From NCBI GenBank assembly GCA_039545275.1, contig BCHS01000002.1:558001-622000 (forward strand): 64,000 bases of DNA, written 5' to 3'. Below, one piece after another: positions 53,727-63,404 of this stretch; the first letter of the stretch is position 1, and each line of letters starts with the position of its first letter. This DNA comes from Pseudomicrostroma phylloplanum. Lineage: Eukaryota > Basidiomycota > Exobasidiomycetes > Microstromatales. A program made the position numbers and the translations under genes. Under the pieces are notes generated by a model. It searched no databases and was not told the DNA's origin. It saw only the letters and a program-made list of their open reading frames with translations.

Positions 53727-54425
53727 TCACATGAAGCTGTCATCGCTTCCGGCTTCACTCGCTTGCTCCTCTTCATCTCCCGCTTCTTCTCTCAGTCGTC
53801 TCGCCCGCTCCTTCTCAATCTCCTTCTCGCGCTTCGACCAAGCGATAGCGTCCGCAGAATTGAGCGACGAGTAGTCCCTAGCCTGGCGTTCTGCCTCCCT
53901 CGCCCTCTCCAGCTCGAGTCTCTCGTTGCTCTCCTCAACGGCCTTCATCTTCTTCTTGCGGCCGGCTTCCCGTTGCCTTTCCTGCCGCACAGCTTCGTGG
54001 TCCACCTCGACCACCTTCTTTGTCTTGTTGAGCATGTTCACAATCGCATTTTCCCGTTCGGCTACCAGGAAGCGTCGCACGAGGCGGTCATTGTGAAAGC
54101 TCACCGAGCCGATGGACATGTCTCCTTGCTTCTTGAGGTTGGAGGCGGGCGTATAGATGATGGTGATGTTCTTCTTCTTGTTCCCTTCGATGGAACCGGC
54201 CTTGGTCAGCTGACCCAGATGCTCCAGCACGGCAGTGGGGATGGCATCCCATTTCATTCCCTCTGACATCCGCAGGTATACGTGAGGACTACTGAGCTTA
54301 TCCACGTGGAACCACACATCCTCCTCAAAGGCGTATTTGATCAGATCTTCATTCTCGAACTTGTCTCGTCCCACATAGATGGTTGCCGGGGGCTCGAGAG
54401 CCGGCGACGTGAAGAAAAGGACCAT
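53727..54425 (-). CDS. CCDC25/Jlp2-like protein (NFACT-R domain)
   Basis: Single exon, 232 residues. The N-terminus (MVLFFTSPALEPPATIYVGR, then DKFENEDLIKYAFEEDVWFH and VDKLSSPHVYLRM) is the NFACT-R/DUF814 domain of CCDC25. A Lys/Arg/Glu-rich coiled coil and the conserved acidic end with a Phe-Met C-terminus (GSDDSFM) follow. Full-length agreement with the small CCDC25/Jlp2 family is clear and the length is normal. Yeast Jlp2 has no settled role; animal CCDC25 has been described as a membrane DNA sensor, and the domain is shared with the ribosome-quality-control factor Rqc2/NEMF. The start at 54425 is the conserved Met. The next gene (DNMT) begins 41 nt downstream. Confidence 0.92.
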   Translation of the reverse strand: MVLFFTSPALEPPATIYVGRDKFENEDLIKYAFEEDVWFHVDKLSSPHVYLRMSEGMKWDAIPTAVLEHLGQLTKAGSIEGNKKKNITIIYTPASNLKKQGDMSIGSVSFHNDRLVRRFLVAERENAIVNMLNKTKKVVEVDHEAVRQERQREAGRKKKMKAVEESNERLELERAREAERQARDYSSLNSADAIAWSKREKEIEKERARRLREEAGDEEEQASEAGSDDSFM

Positions 54426-55155
54426 GGTAACGCACTCAGTGAGCGATTGTGTCTTCTCGAATGTCTGATTCCCCGCACCGCTCGCTCTGATCTGGGCCGA
54501 GCTTGATGCTTGTGAGACGAAATAGGAAGGTGGTTCCGCAGATATAATTGACTACGGGAACATCTGGATCTTCGGATTTCACTCCTTCCCGCCTTGCGTG
54601 CGGCCGTCGGAACTCGGCGGCCATGAGGCATGTCGGCGTGCGAATGTTGGCGCGTCGGTCACGGACCCCTTACATGCGGCGCTACGAGACCAACACGGGG
54701 CAAGAGTCGGCAGTGTGCTGCCCAAGTCAAGTGCACGCACGACCTCTTGTTGTTGACACGGGCGTGCACCTCACACGCATCATCGTCCTTGGCGCATCAG
54801 CACCTCATCTGAAGGGACCGACGATGGACTGCAGCAGCAGCACGGGGCTGATGCAGTGCGGGAGCGTGGGGATATTCGGCCACCGGTAGCCCGCGGTCGA
54901 CAGCGAGTATAAGACGAAAGCGTGCTCGCCCCGTTTGCCCCTTTCGCTCTAGCGTATCTTTCATCGTCAACTCTCCTCCATTCTCTGCCTCTACTCACTT
55001 CAGAAGCTCAAAGGTTGATCCTTTAGCTCTCATCCTCTGTCCTCCTCTCATTCACTCCCTTTCTCCACAGTTCACGTCGTATCCTTTCGCCATTCGCGTC
55101 GCTTTTCTCCCACTCCAGTCTTTCGACCTGCACTCCTAGCCCAACAACAATCATC
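54426..55155. promoter_or_regulatory. Divergent upstream region: CCDC25-like (minus) / secreted barrel protein (plus)
   Basis: 730 bp without a convincing gene. A TATAAG element at 54908-54913 sits 248 bp before the ATG of the secreted protein. The interval 54920-55155 is TC-rich, as in the leaders of highly expressed fungal genes. The open frames near 54550-54890 have no family signal. Confidence 0.55.
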
Positions 55156-56379
55156 ATGCACAGCTTCCGAACCACCACTTTCCTCCTCGCCCTTGTGGCA
55201 GTTGCCTCCTCCCTCTCCGCTACCACCGCCAACGCTTCGCTGGACGAAGCCATGGCTATCCGTGGTCACCAGAACATGCGAGCTCGTCGCAACACCGTCA
55301 ACTCGATTGTCTCGAACCACGGCAGTGCTCTCAGGCGTAAGAGGATGACACAGGCCGCACAAGAGCTCGCTGCTAGGCAAGCAGAGGATGACACGTCGAC
55401 AAGCACTACCGATCCCGCTGCCGCCGACGCTACGGCCACATCTACTGATGCGACTGCCACCTCAACGGCTACGGACTCGGCCACTGCCACCGACAGTGCC
55501 ACAGAGACTGCCACCGACTCCTCTACCGTCAGTAGCACAGACTCGTCGTCGACCGCTACATCTACCGGAACGAGCACTGCCACTTCTACCAGCAGTGCGG
55601 CCACCGCAAGCGCCACCTTCGACATCACGGGCGAAGACACCGAGGACATTGCGGACGAAGACGATGAGGATGATACAACAAGTACATCGTCTAGCCCCAG
55701 CTCCACATCTAGCTCCAGCTCTGCATCTAGCTCCAGCTCCAGCACCCGCACCAAGAAGCATCACCACCACCACCACTCCAGCTCCTCGTCCGCCGCCACA
55801 GCCACCTCCACGACGTCGAGCAAGAAGAAGAGCAGCAAGAAGAACAAGTCTTGCAAGACCAAGAACACAAATTCCAACCTTGCAGCCAGCGATTCTGGTT
55901 CAGACGGCTCCAACGACAGCAGCAGCAGCGCCGCGAGCTCGTCCTCGACCAAGAAGTCATCCTCGCCCACTTCGACCAAGGCGTCATCGTCTGCGTCGTC
56001 GTCAGCATCCTCTTCGTCTGGCACTGGTTTGTTGAGCGGTACTTCCGACATCACCGAGAACGGTCAGATCACCTACTTCTCCGTAGGTCTCGGTGCCTGT
56101 GGTTACACGGACTCGGACAGCGACTACATCGCTGCCCTGCCCGTGGGCCTGTGGAACGCCATGGGAGGTGCCAATGTGTGGGAGGGCAACATCGTCTGCA
56201 ACAAGAAGATTAAGATCGCCAAGGGTGACACTGTCATCACCGTCACCGTCAGGGATCAATGCCCGACCTGCGACGTCAACCACCTGGACCTCTCGCCCTC
56301 GGCCTTTGCTGCTCTCGCCCCCCTCGACGATGGACTGGTATCCGTTTCCTGGGGATGGGTCGGCGGCGCTCCTGCCTAG
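55156..56379 (+). CDS. Secreted Ser/Thr-rich protein with C-terminal double-psi beta-barrel (RlpA/expansin-like)
   Basis: Single exon, 407 residues. A signal peptide of about 26 residues (FLLALVAVASSLSATTANA) is followed by a basic pro-region ending in a Kex2-type site, LRRKRM (residues 59-64). About 220 residues of Ser/Thr/Ala-rich stalk carry an acidic patch, a run of six His (202-207) and Lys-rich blocks. The C-terminal ~100 residues form a double-psi beta-barrel: GQITYFSVGLGACGYTDSDS, an NIVCNKKIKI strand and VTVRDQCPTCDVNHLDLSP, with the DxD/H-type pocket residue Asp in DQCP. Such proteins bind or loosen cell-wall glycans, and related fungal forms act at the wall or as pathogenicity-linked secreted proteins. 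The stalk is probably O-glycosylated. A strong TC-rich leader suggests high expression. Confidence 0.85.
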   Translation: MHSFRTTTFLLALVAVASSLSATTANASLDEAMAIRGHQNMRARRNTVNSIVSNHGSALRRKRMTQAAQELAARQAEDDTSTSTTDPAAADATATSTDATATSTATDSATATDSATETATDSSTVSSTDSSSTATSTGTSTATSTSSAATASATFDITGEDTEDIADEDDEDDTTSTSSSPSSTSSSSSASSSSSSTRTKKHHHHHHSSSSSAATATSTTSSKKKSSKKNKSCKTKNTNSNLAASDSGSDGSNDSSSSAASSSSTKKSSSPTSTKASSSASSSASSSSGTGLLSGTSDITENGQITYFSVGLGACGYTDSDSDYIAALPVGLWNAMGGANVWEGNIVCNKKIKIAKGDTVITVTVRDQCPTCDVNHLDLSPSAFAALAPLDDGLVSVSWGWVGGAPA

Positions 56380-57526
56380 GTAAAAGCGCCTAGTTCTCTC
56401 TAGTGCCCTAGTGCCTGTCTCGTCGTCACCTCTAGCTTTCACTCAGCCGTCCTACCCCCTCCTCGACTATCATGGCTGGTCCCGCAAGTTGAGATCGGCA
56501 TGCCTCGATGAAGGTTGGTGGGCGTCGGTAGTAAGCTGCGCTTCTGCCCCCGTCTACCTATTCTTCTCGGCAGCCTCACTCTTCTCCCCCGTGTGCTGCG
56601 TCTCTCCCTCATGTCTTCCCCTCCCCTCACAATCACGTCCATCATTGCAACTGCCTACATGCCCCCATCTCATCATCTCGGAAAGTCATCATCGCCTCAG
56701 CTGCTTCTATTCCTCGCCTCATATGGAGAGAGGGTCCTGGTCGACCCTCCTTCGCCATTCATTGTAATGATCTCCCCTGCTTCGCCTTCTTTTGTCCTCA
56801 ATTACTTTCACCACCCAGCGAATAGCATCTTTGTCTATCTCGTTAACAACGTTGCTGTGCTTGTGTCGGTCTTTGAGCGTTGCTCAGCGCAGAGACAATG
56901 CGATTCGTGAGGCAGAGGATTGATTGACTGCATACTAGTGATTCGAATTCGACGAGACAAGATCGAACGAGGCTAAGTTCGCTCTTGGGCTCGGTCTCGG
57001 GGAGTAGCGAGGGCAGTCGGGAGCGCCTGTGCGTGCGCGCCTGAATCTCACTCAAGGACCAGCCAAGTCACCCTTTTGTATCTGCTATAGCTCTCTCGAT
57101 ACTGCTTCCTGCTGTAATCTGAACATGGAATTGGAAAGCCCCGAAGCACCGCTTTCAGACCGTGCAAGTCTGATGGTGTGAGAACTGAGTGCTATCATGT
57201 GGCAGAGGAGGAGGCTAGGTCACTCCTTTAAGAATTTCGCTTCTGCACTCAGAGACTTCCACCGGGCGCACGCGTGCCTGGCGCCATGGGTGGGACCACA
57301 CTGACAGACGAGGGCTTCAAACTCCGTTCCGCTCCCCTTTCGTCCGGGCGAGCGGGCGAGGCGAGGATGGATCATCTCGCTCCCCGCTTGCACTGACAGG
57401 ACGACCATTAACAATCCACTGCTCAGTCACTCGCACACCTACCTGCATCGTACCAACACCTTCTTCTTCCTCCTCTCGCATACCACTAGAGCAGATCAGG
57501 CTAGATCTGATATAGCGAAAATCAGA
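56380..57526. other. 1.15 kb region with no recognised gene
   Basis: The stretch is TC-rich to about 56860 (probable 3' region of the barrel-protein gene). It then has mixed composition with a bulged hairpin (57146-57179) and, from about 57410, the leader of the NDUFB7 gene. Several open frames of 70-130 codons occur but carry no family signal or good splice structure. Confidence 0.5.
57146..57179. repeat. Bulged hairpin
   Basis: TCAGAC (57155-57160) pairs with GTCTGA (57168-57173) over a 7-nt loop, and GCACC (57146-57150) with GGTGT (57175-57179) outside an asymmetric internal loop. It could be a structured 3' element; it does not fit a tRNA. Confidence 0.4.
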
Positions 57527-58325
57527 ATGGCAGGAGAACAGGACCAGACTGCCTCTGTCGAGGAGTGCCAGGCTGCGCGATTGCCTCTCGGTTGGAGGGA
57601 TTCGTGCTCTGCGTGAGTACCATTCGCCTGCTTGGGAGTAAGGGGTACAATGAAGGGGACTCTGAGAGCTGGGCAAGCCAGGGAGGAGAGCGGTCACTTC
57701 GCCTACTCCTCGAAGATCTTGGCCGGCTTCGAGCATATGAGCGACCGAACATGAGATGTGAAGCGCGGGACCGTATCGTGAGACGACCTTCGCTGGACCC
57801 TCACCTCGTGCAAGCGGCAAACGCCATTCAAGCTCAAGCTAAGCTCAAGTTCTTGTGCTGATGTCCCTGACCCTATATATCACTCCCCGTCTCTCGATCC
57901 TCTCCAGCCTCGCCATCCCGCTGAACAAGTGCAGGAAGCAGACACTCTACGCCCCCTGGAAGTGCGACCACGAGAGGTGAGTCCGAACCTCGCAAGCTGA
58001 TGTTCCTCGGAGACGAGCGCAGGAAGAGGGATACATCGCAGAGCCCGTTGACTGACCTTCCTCCGTTTGCGATGTGCTCAACCTGGTTCGCTCTTGCAGA
58101 CACGCATACGAGAAGTGCCAATACGACGAGTGAGTTTCTTCTCTTCCTCTAGCAGCGCTCTCACTCGCAGCTCCCTCCTGATCATCAAACAAGCAAAGCA
58201 ACCCTTGGACTGACCGAGTTCCTTCCCTTCATTTTCTTTTCTCTCTCTGCAACTGCTGCAACAGCTTCATCCGCCGTCAAAAAGCACTATCGAAGAAGGT
58301 CATGGACTCGCGGGACGATGAGTAA
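57527..58325 (+). CDS. NDUFB7: NADH:ubiquinone oxidoreductase subunit NDUFB7 (B18)
   Basis: A small gene hidden by its introns. Exons 57527-57612, 57908-57976, 58100-58129 and 58265-58325 give 81 residues. The order ARLPLGWRDSCSALAIPLNK, C..., TLYAPWKCDHERHAYEKCQY and FIRRQKALSKK matches complex I subunit B18/NDUFB7. It has the twin Cx9C motif: Cys27-x9-Cys37 and the pair in KCDHERHAYEKC. Such proteins fold in the intermembrane space by the Mia40 route and sit on the membrane arm of complex I. The third exon is only 30 nt, and the first intron, 295 nt, is long for this window. All junctions use GTGAGT donors and CAG acceptors. No start other than 57527 fits. Confidence 0.93.
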
Positions 58326-58595
58326 AGGCAAAGGAAAGATATACAGTGTATGGTGGAGGCGGTGTGCGCAGAAGGGAGGACGATAACAGTAGCAATCTGT
58401 ACTTCCCTCCTCGTCCTCTGCGAACATACTCATTACTGTCGCTCTGATGTGGCTGAGAGTGAGACGTTGTGTGCGGCAGAAGGCAAGCATCGTTATACAC
58501 TTCGCTCGCAGTCAAAGCAGACAAGTGGATTGAGAGAAGATATGCAGACAGGAGAGAAAGAGAAAGAGTCGAAAGAGGATTGTCTGCCCCCGCCT

Positions 58596-59852
58596 CTAGA
58601 AGATGACATCCTCGTCCTTCCCACCATCAAGTAGGTTCTTACTCTTGCCATCCCCACCTTTTCCGCCTCCGTCCTCCTGTTCCTCCTCGGAGAGATCGCC
58701 CTGCATGGCGAGTGTACGCTTCTTGTTTTCCTCTTCGGCGGCCGTCTTCTTCTTCTTGCCCTGCACCTTCTTTAGCCGGAAGAACTCCTCACTGAAGGAA
58801 TCGAGAAGGAGGTGGTCGAGGCGAGGCAGGGAGAGCTGTGTCAGTAGAGGTTACTGGCGCAGAGATGGGGCGAGCTCGTAAGCGATGAAGGCTACTCACC
58901 GATCCATCTCGTCCAGCTCTGACACGATGTACTGTGTGAAGAAGGAACAGCAGGTACGGTTACGTAGTGTCAGGAAGGCCATGTGGTTCAAGAGGAGCAG
59001 GAAGGGCTGCCACCGTCTGCCAGCCATCGAGTACTCACGCTGATGGTGTTCTCCAGCCTGGGGATGATGACGTGCTCGATAGCGTTCACCCTTCGGTTGG
59101 TCATCCTAATGACCTCGTCTAGGATCACAAAGGCAGTCTGTGGCGCAGGAGATGGCATCGGATGGTTAGTCTCTGAATTGTACGTATGAGACTATCGCAG
59201 CGTGTCCTCTAGGTGCCGATATCTTGGCTGACACTCACCTGCAGACTGGCCAGCTCCACCAGGGTCTCCAATGCCTTACGGTAGATCTCCCTAGCCTTTT
59301 GGATCTGTTGACCACCTCGTGATAGACCGGCCAATTGGAACTCTGGAAGGGTAGTGGAGCAGATGGCAGGGGGGTGAGCAGGCCGTGCGGAGGAGCACAT
59401 CGGGTCTAGCACCTTCGCTCCCTTACTGCCTCCTCGCCCCTTTGGTTCAGGGTGGAAAGGCTGCTCTTGATCGCTCATCAGTACTCACCCTTTGCTGGCT
59501 CTGACTTGGTATCCACCTCGAAAGCAGGCAGGAAGACACCACTGACATTCTCCTGTCTCGCCCTAACCCTAAAGCTCGCCTTTGTACCCACTGCCTCCCT
59601 CACACCGTATCCAATCTCTCCCACTGCATAATTGACTTCCGCAAGGCTGAAGCTTGCCAACTGCATGACTTTACCCATCTTCCTCTTCGCCTCGTCGATC
59701 TTTGCCGTGATGGTTCGGAAACGCTTGGTGAGTGCATCGGCTTTCCTCTTGAGGAGAGAGTGGCCAGTCTGCGCTCCCTTGAGACGACCCTTTGTGTTGT
59801 TGAGGGTCATTCGAGTGGGGAAGACGGCGTCCCTGTTTGAGTTGCCTGACAT
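58596..59852 (-). CDS. VMA8: V-type proton ATPase subunit D (Vma8)
   Basis: Exons 59852-59489, 59342-59239, 59137-59039, 58931-58900 and 58791-58596 give 264 residues. Segments FPTRMTLNNTKGRLKGAQTG, KRKADALTKRF, ASLQTAFVILDEVIRMTNRR and VNAIEHVIIPRLENTISYIV are typical of subunit D. EFFRLKKVQGKKK and an acidic/Gly tail close the protein. Subunit D forms the central rotor stalk with subunit F, coupling ATP hydrolysis in V1 to proton pumping through Vo into vacuoles and endosomes. Exon 4 is only 32 nt. Exon junctions restore unbroken family sequence (LQ|TAF, TIS|YIV, MD-R|EEF). Head-to-head with Gpi8, 215 bp apart. Confidence 0.95.
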
Positions 59853-60067
59853 CTTGGCAAGGAATGAAGTGGTGCAAAGGGGTCAGGGAGGAGGAAGGTG
59901 TGGTATGGAAGTAGGTTGGTAGGCGTGAGTGGTGGGATGATCAGGTGGAGACCGGAGATTGGCGCATGCGACTGAGAATGACACTCCCGCTCGCGCGAAG
60001 GATGGTAGAATAGGCTGACCCCCTTTACCCCGCATCACCACCTCACTGCCACTATTACAAGACTGGG

Positions 60068-61530
60068 ATGACGTCGCAAGCAGCAGGACCCTCGAGGACC
60101 TCGCACGGTAGTCGTCGAGCACCTCCGCCAGCTACCAGCGCTGACGATGACCAGATGGCCTCCTCTGTCACCTCGCCATCATCGCCTTCCCCTCGGCGGC
60201 CGCGGCGGCGGCGCTCCCTCCGTCGTGTCATGAGCTTCTCCTTCCTCTCCCTCTTCCTAGCCCTGTTCGTCGCATTAGCGCTTCCTCTTGCGGTTCCATC
60301 GCTCTTCATCACCTCAGCGCAAGCTCAGCAAGTGCAGGACTTCTTCGAGGCAGGCGCAGCAGAAACGCGGCCGCCGATAGCGGAAGAGGCTGCTCTCTAC
60401 GCTAATGGCAGTGAGGTCGAATCGGCCAAGGGGGTGGGGGGTAGTAACGGGGGTACTGGGAGCAGGGTCCATCGTGGCCATACGGACAATTGGGCAGTCT
60501 TGATCTGTGCTAGTCGCTTCTGGTTCAACTACAGGGTCAGTAGAGCTCTGCAGAGAGTACAGCCCCTGAGGACCTTTCAGAGCAGGGCAGCTTACACCTC
60601 CTTGCCGCTCCCTCTCCCACCCCTCACAGCACATGGCCAACACCCTCGGTCTCTATCGAGTCGTCAAACGCCTAGGCATCCCCGACTCGCAAATCATTCT
60701 CATGCTAGCAGACGATGTAGCCTGCGACACCCGCAACAAATTTCCGGGCAACGTGTGGGCAGATGCTAATCGCGCCATTGACCTCTATGGCGATGAGATC
60801 GAAGTCGACTATAAAGGCCGGGAGGTGACGGTGGAGAATGTCATTAGGCTTCTGACTGGTGAGAATGCGCTCACAGCGTCTGCTTCATGACCTCAAAAGG
60901 TACTGACCTATCGTTGTTGCCCACCGCCCGCAGGCCGTCACCCCTCCTCGCACCCCTCCTCGAAGCGTCTCCTCTCCACGTCCACCTCCAACGTCCTCCT
61001 CTACCTCACAGGGCACGGCGGCGAAGACTTTCTCAAGTTCCAAGACGCCGAGGAGCTAGGCGCTTGGGATCTGGCAGATGCAATTGCCCAGATGAGGGAG
61101 AAGCGGAGGTACAATGAGCTGCTCCTCCTCGTCGATACGTGCCAGGCGAGCTCGATGTACAGCAAGCTCTACTCGCCGGGGGTGATTGGAGTAGGGAGCG
61201 CACTTACGGGGCAGAATAGCTACTCGGTGAGTGACAAAATGCAGAGGAAGGAAGCTCTTATCGTTGAGACTTGGGAATTCAACAAGAGGCTCATCCACTC
61301 CCGCTCCCCCCTCCCTCCTTTTTCCCTCGCAGCACCACTCCGACTCTGACCTAGGCATCGCCCTAATCGACCGCTTCACTAGGCACATCCTCTCCTTTCT
61401 CTCCTCGATTGAAAAGACGTCCAATGTGCGCCTAGTGGACCTCTTTGCCAGCTTCGACCCAAAGCAACTCTACTCTACACCGGGCATACGCACAGACCTT
61501 TTCGAGGGGGACGATGCTGAGACTGGCACG

Positions 61531-61562
<32 letters not shown>

Positions 61563-61671
61563 GAGGAGGTTGGAGGATGTCAAGCTTACGGACTTTTTCG
61601 GTGGGAGGAGAAGAGGGGTTCGTGTCTTGCCTCCGAGCGGTTGGCAAGCGAGCGGAGAGCGAGCCTCGTAG
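60068..61671 (+). CDS. GPI8: GPI-anchor transamidase catalytic subunit (Gpi8/PIG-K)
   Basis: Exons 60068-60535, 60630-60858, 60934-61226 and 61333-61671 give 442 residues. The caspase-like C13 core is complete: [35 protein letters not shown], the catalytic His260 in [12 protein letters not shown] and Cys302 in [14 protein letters not shown], then [19 protein letters not shown]. Gpi8 cleaves the C-terminal signal of precursor proteins in the ER lumen and transfers them to GPI. Unusually, the N-terminus has a long basic region ([11 protein letters not shown]) before the hydrophobic segment ([20 protein letters not shown]). The C-terminus ends soon after KLTDFFGG, with no second membrane helix. 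A Gly-Ala hexanucleotide repeat (61531-61560) precedes it. The first intron has a GTCAGT donor. Confidence 0.93.
61531..61560 (+). repeat. (GGAGCA)5 hexanucleotide repeat in Gpi8
   Basis: Five exact GGAGCA units encoding Gly-Ala repeats in the C-terminal tail of the Gpi8 protein. It is a likely strain-variable microsatellite. Confidence 0.9.
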
Positions 61672-61748
61672 GAACCGACCGACGAGTGTACATAGACGAA
61701 TCCAATCGTATTCCTGGCACTGTCCAACATCACGTTCTCTCACGAGCT

Positions 61749-63404
61749 TCACGCATCGCTCCTGACCGCCTCTACTTCGTCCGCGTACTTGAACCCTCCC
61801 TTTGCCCGCACCTCGTCCATGATCTTCATCACCACCAGGCTGTCCTCCTCCAGCCGACAGTTGTCCACCTCCTTCTTGCCGTCGCGTAGAGCGCGGGCTG
61901 CTGCGTCTGCCTCGTAGAACATCCTGTGGACGATTAAAAGTACAGAGGGTGGATGAAAGACAGCAGACGTCAGTCAGTTGCTGAGTCGAAGAAGCAGAAG
62001 GCCCACAAGCCACGTCGTCCTCCCCGCCGTACTCACCCGTGCCCCGGAATCGGAAACTCGACCGTCTTCGGCTCCTGCCCCTTCAGTTCCACCGTAAACT
62101 TGGAAGGGTTCATCAGCATCGGCGGGATGCGGATGTCTCCCTTTGACCCTTGAATCAAGACGGCATACGCCGAGTGCGTCTTGGCCGTCAGACAGGCCGA
62201 GGCGATCCCCTGTGCACCTAGCTTGGGGTAGTTGCCCACGACGACGGTCGAGGCGTCGATGCCTGTTAGGGGCGAGGTGAGGAAGGTGGAGGTGAAGTCT
62301 GGGAGGGTGCGGGAGTTGCTGAGATAAGGAAAGGTTTAGAGGGGGACAGTAGAGGTTGGTTAGTTGACCGGCTGGCGGATAGGCCTGATGCACCTCAATG
62401 GCGGGTTTCCTCTCACTCACTCTGGATGCTGGTAGAGGGTGAGCATCTGCCATGTGAGCGGGTAGATGCCTACATCGAGTAGAGCTCCACCGCCGAGCTC
62501 TGCAACGGGAAAAGTATCAAAGAAGGAATTTATGTCAGGCACGATCTTATAATATACACTGCTCGTATACTGACCAGGTGCGTAAATGCGATGTTTGGGA
62601 TCCTTGGGGAAGTCCTGGCTCAGATCCGAAAAGACGCGCACGACGTCACCCAGCACCTTCTCCTGGTGGATTAGTCTCTGGATCTCCAGCACGGCAGGGA
62701 TGAAACGGGTCCACATTGCCTCCATCATGAAGAGGTTCTGCCAAGGAGGAAGATAGAGAGAGTGTGCATGCGTGTCAGAGAGGCAATTCGACAGCTGGAG
62801 ACGGCCATCGGCCTTGCTTACCTTTTCCCTTGCGACCTTGATGAGATGGGCAGTCTGCTTGGCGTTGATCGTGAAGGGTTTCTATCAAAGGCCGAACACA
62901 TAGAAGCATGGGGAGTTCAGTCATTGAGCGGCTACCAAGCATCCCATCCTCCTCTCGCTCCACACTCACCTCGCAGCAAACCGCCTTTCCATTCTCCAGA
63001 CAAAGCAGGGTATTTTCATAATGAAACGGGTGTGGCGTAGCAATGTAGACGATCTGCACCTCTGGGTCTTTCACCATCTCCTCGTAGCTACCGTAGGCCT
63101 TGGTTTCCTTTGGACATTTGAGGTCCTTGATAAAGTCCTGGGCTCGAGAGAGGGAGGAAGAAGAGGAGACGGCGCTGACGATGTGTTGGATGTCGGATAC
63201 GTTGCGCTCCGAGGGCGGTGAGAGGAGGTCTTCAACGAAGTTCTTTGCGATCCTGCGAGGAGGGGAGGGGAGAGAAGAGGTGGGCTTCCAGTGTGAGGTG
63301 GTATTTCGTGCAGAGGAGGCCTTCACAGCTCCCCTTTGATCTCTTACTCACCCGCCTGTAGCGAGGATGCCCCACTTGCACGTGTATGGCTGTTGAGATG
63401 ACAT
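61749..63404 (-). CDS. Gfo/Idh/MocA-family dehydrogenase (dihydrodiol / D-xylose 1-dehydrogenase type)
   Basis: Seven exons: 63404-63352, 63252-62970, 62881-62822, 62737-62575, 62499-62421, 62318-62037 and 61923-61749, giving 364 residues. The NADP-binding start [19 protein letters not shown] is interrupted by intron 1. [20 protein letters not shown] and the catalytic-site [16 protein letters not shown], reached by splicing, follow. [13 protein letters not shown] and [17 protein letters not shown] are typical of dimeric dihydrodiol dehydrogenases, whose fungal members oxidise D-xylose or trans-dihydrodiols with NADP. The intron 62574-62500 is 75 nt, stop-free and has a GTCAGT donor; splicing it restores the conserved APELGGG junction. 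The substrate cannot be fixed. The 3' end lies only 77 bp from the Gpi8 stop. Confidence 0.9.

Noticed and set aside
55388..56035. 215-codon Pro/Arg-rich plus-strand frame
   Set aside because: Shifted frame of the Ser/Thr-rich repeat coding region of the secreted barrel protein.
56935..56980. GATTCGAATTCG, possible tRNA box B
   Set aside because: No T-stem pairing and no cloverleaf on either strand.
57613..57907. Possible snoRNA in the long NDUFB7 intron
   Set aside because: A TGATG and a CTGA occur, but too close together and without terminal stem pairing for a C/D snoRNA.
59560..59580. CCCTAACCCTAAA, telomere-like sequence
   Set aside because: It lies inside exon 1 of V-ATPase subunit D and is only two units long; a coincidence of codons.
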